This document shows, piece after piece, positions 37,501 through 46,500 of a DNA stretch of 64,000 bases. The notes below the pieces were generated by a model, which saw nothing but the letters and a program-made list of their open reading frames with translations, was not told where the DNA came from and searched no databases. The position numbers and the translations under genes were made by a program. Positions within the stretch are counted from its first letter, which is position 1; each line of letters starts with the position of its first letter. Origin of the DNA: Blastobasis lacticolella (Eukaryota; Arthropoda; Insecta; Lepidoptera; Blastobasidae); contig LR990052.1 in NCBI GenBank assembly GCA_905147135.1, positions 17,298,200 to 17,362,199 on the forward strand, in the 5' to 3' direction.

Positions 37501-40500
37501 TTTCTTTATTAAAAAGTTGAGATTTAGTATTTTTTGAATCATATCGAACTGTACTGCACTTTACTATTGTTAATCTATGTTAAATTGATATTAATACGCT
37601 TCCCCCCCCCCCCCCCCTTCTCCTCCTGCACCTGAGAGGATTTTACAGTGGACAACGAAATTATTAATAGGACTATGGCTCGCGAAATCAAATTCGCTTA
37701 GGTGCAGAGTGAGGAGTGCGGAGGGAGAGAGGAAAGGGGGAGGGGGAGATAGAAACCGTAAGAGCATTATTTTACATAGATAATAGCATAAAACACAATA
37801 ATAATAGTACAGTACAGTAGAGTTCGATAAGTTTAAAAAAATACTAAATCTCAACTTTTCAATAAAGAAAAAAATATTTTAAAATTAGTAAATTAAAATA
37901 TTTTTTAAATCGCCTTTTTGTCGTTGGATATGGGTATATTTAGAGACATTTGGCGTATGTTATACAAAAATTTACTAATCCGTCTCCTACCTGGAGGAGT
38001 CCAAACTTTGTATGTTTTGAAAATTATTTCGTGGATTTTTAGAAAACAGGTGGCCGAATGATATTGGTGTAGTATATTTTTAGAACCGGCTCATGATGCC
38101 CTTTCATTTGATACCAAACACGATAGGAATCTGAGAAAAAAAAATTCAAATCCCATATAAAAAATTAATATCGATATTACTGCCCCCCCCTGGGAATATT
38201 TTTAGGAACTACCGGTCAAAATGATTGTTTAAACCTAAAGTACTCGTATACCAAACGGCTATCCTGTACATCGATTTGCGGTTTTTTGCCAATATTTGCT
38301 GTGTACACCGTCCACTATGTCACGTGGTGCCTGAAACTGTTCAACTAGTCCTAGGGTCTCTAGCGGAAGAACTTGGTCAACCTCGCTTCATCATCGGCAT
38401 TACGACTCGTAGCGGTGCTGAAGTTCGACTAGCCTCAAAGTCTGAAATGGTCACCCATCAGTTCTCGCACACTGCGTGCGTTGCTTGTATGTTATTAAGT
38501 AATCTTAGTTACGTACAAGTACTTTTATTTTATCAATAATAATATTGTTTAATTAAATAATATTCAATTTAAGTCGACACTACAACGAATTCTCGCGTTA
38601 ACAATCACGACCGAGCACTGCTTGAGAACTGCGTGAGAATGCCTGTAAACGTAACGTCAATGTGTGCGTGACGGAAATGGCGCATTGTTTTCAGTGGACC
38701 TTCTGTATGGGCCGTTCTTTATTTTGTGCTAGAATTATGTAACTATGTAAGTTCAAGAGGTATTTTAGAGATATCTTTAGAGGCCGGCGATACATTGGTA
38801 GCGTCCCTAGTGTTGCTGATGTCCATAGACGGCGATCACCACTTTCCATCGAGCCGCTTGCCTTTGTCTGTCGTATAATATAAAAAAAAACGTTTTATAG
38901 TATTTTGCTTGAACATACCCGTCGATGCTTCTGATGACATTGATCCGATTCTTCTCAAGTTTCAGAGATTTGATATACCTCATCTGCGTGATATCGTTAT
39001 GCTCCCCCTCCTTTGTATAATGGATGGTATATCCGTATACGAGCACGGCCCCACGGTTGGTGCCCACCAAAATCTGTTTGGTGGGCGCCACGAAACAAAT
39101 GCACGTGTTCTTCCCCATGTCCGGGTACATGTTCCTTTCCGGTTTATTGACCAACAACTCGTAGTCGTCCGTGTCTATGGTCACCCCTCTGTCGTGTATG
39201 ACGATTTTCTACATAACCAAGAAATAATTGTTAATAAATATTCTCGGACAATTGAAGCAGCGCATAATAAAACTAAAACAGCACTAGACTAAAAGAGTGG
39301 CGTAGCGCGGCGGAGCGCAACGTAGCACGGCGTAGCGCAACATAGCGCGGCATAGCGCGACGTAGCGCAGCGTAGCGCGCTGCAATATGATGTAGCATGG
39401 CCTAACACGACGTTGTACGGAGATTTCGTGATGAACCAGAATCATGAACCACTTTGACACCTTGCACAACTTTGTCATATTAAAATATAACTTTAATTAG
39501 ATACCTACAACAGTGTCGATCATTTTACGAGCTTGCTTAAGAGTTATATGGTGTCAAAGTTTACATTGTTATGGGTCGTGATTCAGTTTCTGTTAACTTC
39601 CAAATAATAGATGAATCTAATACTTAAAATTAGATAATCGAGTACGAACCCTGGAATAGCCGACCCATATGTCTGTCGTCGTCATAAGCAGAAACTCTTT
39701 AGAATTATCAGGATTGAATTCAATTGTAATTATGGCGTCCTTTGGTAACGCAATCTGTAGTCTCACTGAAATTATGCGGAATGCCTTATTTTGATTATTA
39801 TTATTTGATATTTCTTATAAGAAAAAGCATTGCACCAACACCAACCCCAAGTAAATACCAAACTCTACGTTTAGATCACTAACTCCTAAATGCTTAGGAC
39901 TATCTTAAGAGGCCATCTTAAGAGTCGCCTAAATTTAGAGCAATCCTGCATTATAGGATTTCGTTCAATATCGGCTTAAGAATACATAGGTAAGTTATGG
40001 GCTTGTCACGAGGATATGTTTAAATTAAATCATCATCTTCACCATAATCTTGGCGTTAATGTCCCGGTTGTGCTCTCGAGCACGAGGACCCGGGGTACGC
40101 CTTGACCATGATCCAGGATTAGGCGATCTGGTAATTACAGTGGAGCGACTGCCATCTGACCTCCGTGACCCTGCTACCAGGGGAATCTGACCAGATTTGA
40201 TAATGGTTACAAATTCAGTTGCCTGAAATTGCAGGTTTCATCACGATGTTTTCCCTCACCGTCATCGGTTAGAATTCAACTAAAATAATCATACTCAACT
40301 AAACTAATGTACATAACTCAGAAAAGAGTCATTGGTACATGGCCGCAGCGGGATTCGAACCCGATACCTTTTGCTTGCGAGTCAGATACTCAACCGCCCG
40401 GCCACCGACGCTCCCTATGTGTAAATTATCAGTTTAAGGTCGAAGAACCGACCACCGCTGGATAAAATAGTTCTTAAAATAAAGCCTACATTGGCGCGAA

Positions 40501-43500
40501 TTAGAAAACGTCTGTCTAGCTACAGCTACATCATTATCACCATCACAGCCCATAATAAATAAATAACAGTCCACTGCAGGACTTAGGGCCTCTCGCACGA
40601 AAGGGGAGGTTATCCCTTAATCTCCATGCTTGGTAGCCGGGTTGGAGATCGCAGTGCTATAAATAGTACAATAGAAAACGCTGCGCCTACGGAGACTCTG
40701 GATCTTTAGCCTCATAACATTAGTTGCCATGTACGACACCCACGAGGGTAAGAGGTTTGTGCTATTCTACTCTAACGGATACACACGGATACTACAGATA
40801 CATACCCTCGGGTATATCTTTCCCGAGGCTCCATATCCACCAGTAAATGTTTGCCTTGTCGGTGTAAGCGCACGTGATGAGGTACTTGGCGTCGGCGCTC
40901 ATCGCCACCTTAGAGAGTTTACAGGCGCCGTGGGGGGAAAACAATGTCCTCTGCGGGAAGTAGTCTTTGCTGTCCCAGATCACGAGGATGTTCTCGGAGC
41001 CGGAGCCAGCGGTGACGATCCATCGGCCGTAGAGGTCGCTTGCGATGCAGCGTATCATGTATTTCTGAAAGGGCGAACTATGGCTTGGTTCCAGTAATAG
41101 CACAGTGTATGATCGAACAAATCTACACGGTGGCTTTCTTGTTTATCGGGCTGGAAAGCACGCTGCCACAAGATCAATGCCGCTAACCAGCCGGTAACCA
41201 GGTTAAGCAACACTATGTCTTTATCTCAAGGATAAAGTACGGGAACAGAAAGGGACCGTTTCGTACCAGTATATGAAAAGGGTGTAACGTTATATGTGTG
41301 TTTGTATATGTCACCGTAAGATTCTTGTAATCTAACGTAATCAAATACATTCGATTGTCATCATCATCATCTTGACGTTATATCCCGGTTGCGCCCCCGC
41401 GCGATACGCGAGAGCCCCGGATCCGCCTTCCTACTACTTTTGGCCCACTTCGCTCGGTCTTCGGCATCCATAGTGGTGAGCTTATTGGCACGCATATGCG
41501 ATCTGACTACAAGCCATCGCTTCTTGGGGCGGCCTCTCCTTCCCGTGCCCGGCGGGGGCGGCATGGCCAGACACCCACACAGCTTGCCGGTCTGCGCAAG
41601 ACGTAGACATACCATCGAAGGCGGCACTCTTGCAGCTTTCCTGCGATGTCACGGATTCCAAGGCTACCCCGAATGTGGGAATTTCGAATGCGATCCTTCC
41701 GTGAAACTCCACACATCCACCGCAGCATCTTCATTTTCGTGACGCGCAGCTCCTGCTTGTGTAGCTCCAGTAGGGCCCAAGTCTCGCTGCCATATAGGAG
41801 AGCAGGTCTAATGATGGTCTTATAGACCTGTCCCTTCAGCTTTATCGGCATTTTAGGGTCACAAATGACACCTGTCACCTCTCGCCGAATATTCTGGCTT
41901 TTTTTTTAATTTATTTGCGAAGATTCTGGCTTTGACGTCGCTGTCGATGTCCCCGGTTGCGCTTAATACCGACCCCAGGTATCTGGCCTGATCCGTGCGC
42001 TTGACTTCAACTTCGCCTATGCGTCTTCAGGAGATCGGGACGCTTGCCACGTTTTAAAAAGGGGTTACTTCAGCCTGGTCTTCCTCTAGACTGTGTCGTT
42101 CCACCACCAGGTCTCCTTGTCAAGCCTGCCACTCCCTAGACACCCCACCCCCGGGACGGGTTCACCGTTTGTCGCAATACTAAGATCGCTGACAGCATGC
42201 TGCCACCACCGAGTTTGGCGTCGGCACTGCTCCCGGTATTTGCCTCGGGGCTTAACGCGCAGGTCCATCACAAGGACCCGGTGTTGGGCAGTGAGACTCT
42301 CTCCGGGTATGACCTTGCAGGTGGCTACTTTAACAATATTGTCTCTCCGAGTGAGAAAGTAATCGATCTGGCCAGGGTAAAAGGAGTTCACGATGGCCAG
42401 ATCGCCAGCCGCACACGTCCGAAGAATTTCTTCCCCTTCAGCGTTGAGGCTCCCAAAACCAAAACTGCCATGAACACGGCCAAACTCCTCACACTTCTCA
42501 CCCACATTACCGTTCAGATCGCCACCCACAACAATACCCTGTGACAACGGAATGTTTCGCAGTACTTCCCCGAATTGCTCCCAGAACCGACCTGTGGAGC
42601 GTAGGCGCTTATCAAGTTGGTCAGGACCCCTTCGACTAGCACTCCCACAATCATTAGACGGTCGCTTATACGCTTCACATCCAAGACGCTGTCCCGAAAC
42701 TCCTCAGAGAGCACTACCCCCACGCCGTTGTCCCCACTCGGAGAGCCCGTGTATATCAGCTTGTAGCCGTTCCTAATGTTGCAGGACCTGTTGCCTTTCC
42801 ACCGAGTCTCCTGCACGAACGCCACTGCCACCCTCCGCCTGGCGAGCACATCGGCCAACTCACGCGCCCGTCCGGTCAGCGTGCCAAGGTTCCACGACGC
42901 GAAGCGGACCTTTCTGTGGGCTAGCGTCTTTAATTGGGCCCGCCCTGGACCCGGTAGCTCTAAACGACTTGACACAGAAGTTGACGGCGACGCCATAACT
43001 TGTATTACCATGTAGCGTACAAATAAATTAACTGGGTCCGGTTTTCTTTTACGACTTGCCTTTATTTTTGTGGGGGTTTGGCTTTTTAGGTGCGTCGACT
43101 CCCATCAGGGCAAAGCCAATTCGCCATAGCCTCGTCCGTCTGCCAGCAGGGGGACCACGTGCAGGTGAGGTTGGCTTGGGCCCCTGAGGTGGTGGTGGAA
43201 CCCCAAAAACCCCCCTAATTAGATTGTAAACTGTCGAAATATTGTAAACACCACAACAAAGTTCATCAAATCATTTAGGTACAATTAAACATTATTTTTT
43301 CAAGAAACACAAACAATAGGTTTAATATTATTATATTAGACGGGACTTGGACGCGATGTACCTTTATGATTTCTTGTCCAAGTCCCGTCTAATATAATAA
43401 TATGTGTAAAGAACGCGAGTTTAGTTTGAAACAAATAATAAGTTTAATTTTAGTTAGGTTAGGTATATGTTGTGACAACTTGATGACAAGCCCCACGAAC

Positions 43501-46500
43501 GGCCCAGTGCCGAATTGCCTTAGTAGAATGTATCAGTACACAATTTTTCAGTTCAGACAGTTTGTAATCTGACGTACTCTGAATACATTAGATTGTAAAC
43601 TGAACCTAATGGTGACATATACAGGTACACTTACGTGCCCCTGCAGCAAACGCATAGTATTCTTCGTCCAATTGTACAGCACGCCGCAGTTGGCAGCCGA
43701 GTAGAAGCATACAGTGCTGCCCTTGTCGTTCAGGTTGATCACGCCCGGCTTGCCGTTGTAGCCGTATATCCAGCGCAAGTTCTGCAAAGTTTGGTTCAGA
43801 GTAGTTATTTAACAATGAATCATAAAGAACGACTATCTAAACAAGAATTTCGATTAGTGGTACCTAGTAGTGACTGGAAAATAGCAATTATACCCAAGTC
43901 GGCACCTTCCCATCTCGACACCCATGACGTGAGGCCTTACTATTGCAAACCCACCAGTTATGCCTGCTCAGGCTTAACTGGCGTGAGTTTTCTGACAGAA
44001 TTTGGTAGGTACCTAAGTTTAACTGCACAGAATAATCTAAATCTAAAGGAATTTATATTTGACGCATTACGCTATGGCATAAATAAGTTGGTGTTTTAAT
44101 AAGTAGCACCTACCTATGCAGATTCTTTTTTTATACGTTACAAATAACAGAATGGTCACCAGGCGATTTGGTGGTTGGAAAGTCTCGGGAGACGATTGGT
44201 ATCCCGGGACCCGTGACGGTACCGATAGTTCGTGTAAAATGGATTGGAAATGGTGAGCCTTGATCTCTCGGTCTACTGGTATTATTTCATGAAAAATATA
44301 TGAAAAATGTTATAAACTTTTTTATTCCGTAAATTTTTTTTATAGATAAAAGGCCAAAAAGTCAATATAAATAGTATAAAGTATCTTTATTTTTAATATA
44401 TGTATGTATGTATAGTATTTATTATAATATAATATATGTTTATTCTATCTTGATGTAGTTAGTATTGTATTTAGGTAAGTTACAATCTATCATCACGCTT
44501 TATAAAGCATCTACTTACTCACTTTCTGCATTGTCTACTGGTTGACTGGAAGATAAAGCCTTAATGGCTTTAAGTCCGCCAATTGTATTATTGTGCAATA
44601 AAGTTTTAAATAAAAAAAATAAAAAATTGAAGCCAATACGGCTATTTCAAGCGTTATCTTGCTATCACTATGACCGCTTACAAATGAGTTCAGATCGGGA
44701 GATCAATGTACGCTATTGCCAATCCATTTGGCACAAACTATAGGTATCATCACATCATACACATATATTATAGATGATTTAAACAGCGTCACTGTTCGTA
44801 CGGCCTTTTCTCTGATGGCTGTAGAGGGAAACGCGGTAAAGACAGATTCGGTATACGTATCCCGTATATGCACAGAACACATTCGACTCACGAAAGGCGC
44901 CGGCTTGAAGTGGTACTCCGAGAAGGCGGAGTGCTTCCGCAGCTTCGAGAGGGAGAGGCTGTACAGCCGCCGGATGTCGGCGTCGTGCATGCCTGTCGAG
45001 TGCGGCGGCTCGTGCGTCTGCGACTCCGACTGACGCTGCGGACAGAAAGGGCTTTTTTAACAACCGACGATAAAGACGGTGGTTTGACATGTTAGATGTG
45101 TGAATCTGTAAAGGTATGTGGCATCGTAGCACCGGAACGGATAGACCGATTTCGATGCGTTTTTCTTTATTTGAAAGGTAGTTTTATTGAGTTGTTTCAT
45201 TAAAATCAGTTCATACGTTTAAGAAATATTTAAAGAGTAAACTTGATTGAGGGGTTTCCGTCCTTTTTCCCGTTCTTCCGGTAGAAATTATCTAAATGAT
45301 AAGAAAACCGCATCAAAATCCGTTGCGTGGTTTAGCTGGAGTTTGCGAATGTGCATGGTTTGGGAGAAGTCGAGCAATTAGCAGATTATTAGACAGACAT
45401 GGAAAGCGACATGAAAACTGTCGGAAGAAGTTTTTCGGGCATCCAAATGGATACTATACCATACTATAATAATCATCTAGGTGTTATTGATCTGGTTGTG
45501 CTCTCGCCCGGGCTCCGCCTTAACTATGATCCAAATTTTGACAGCTCCGGTAATTACAGTGTCGTTACACTGGCAGTCGTTACTGCCATCTGACCGAACC
45601 TATTAGCAGGAACCTTACCAGATTGGATCATGTGCACATGCAGTTGCCTGAATGTGCAGGTTTTCTCACGATATTTTTCCTCACCGTAAGAGTTTTACAG
45701 TAAGGTTTGTGCGAACCTGGAGCAACGTAACTACCCGGGAGCGGGTCCTCAAACTTCTAAGGAAATAAATACGCGAATTCCTAAAAGCCGGTTTCCTCCC
45801 GGTCGTTTATTATGACATTAAAATTATTACACTGCGCTTCATCTTGTCATTGCCTTATTTGACAACTTAAGAATAAAGAAATTAAAGAACAAGGAGTTCC
45901 AACATCCTCCCAACCCCGAGAAGACGTACGAACATTCCAACAAAACTATAAGTAGCACACTACTAGTAGATAAGTAAAAAAAAACATGCTGTTATAAACC
46001 TATCTGTGATAGTCCTCCCAACCCTCGAGAAGAGGATCGTTAACTAAGGTACAATTATGTCATATAAGTTAAATTATATCATGTTATACAATTTATAAAC
46101 TGAAACATAACAAGTAAACTGCTGTACTTCAAAATTTTACTAGAATCACAGTCCACAAAGATAACATTTTCCGTTATAGATAAAGCAAGAAAAAATTATA
46201 ATGTACCTATAACCTACCTATAGCGCTCAGGTGCCCTTACCCTTCGCCCTGACCGTGTCATACTCATATATTGTTGGGGTCGGTGCACCTCTAGTGGATA
46301 CAACTGCTGAATCGGTCTCTTGAAAAACCCGTTATTCACCTTTACAACCGCGGCCCTAGAGACATTATCTGCACCAACTATAAGTTCATGTACAACGCCT
46401 ATATGCCATAACTGGCGTTTTGCATCTGTTTCCATCAGTACGACATCTCCTACATTAATACCACAATTTTTTGAATTTACATTACGGTTGACCAATAGTC

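Noticed and set aside
38225..38539. 104-codon + strand ORF as a gene
   Set aside because: It runs from the fold-back arm into the 5S-like SINE; no protein family signal.
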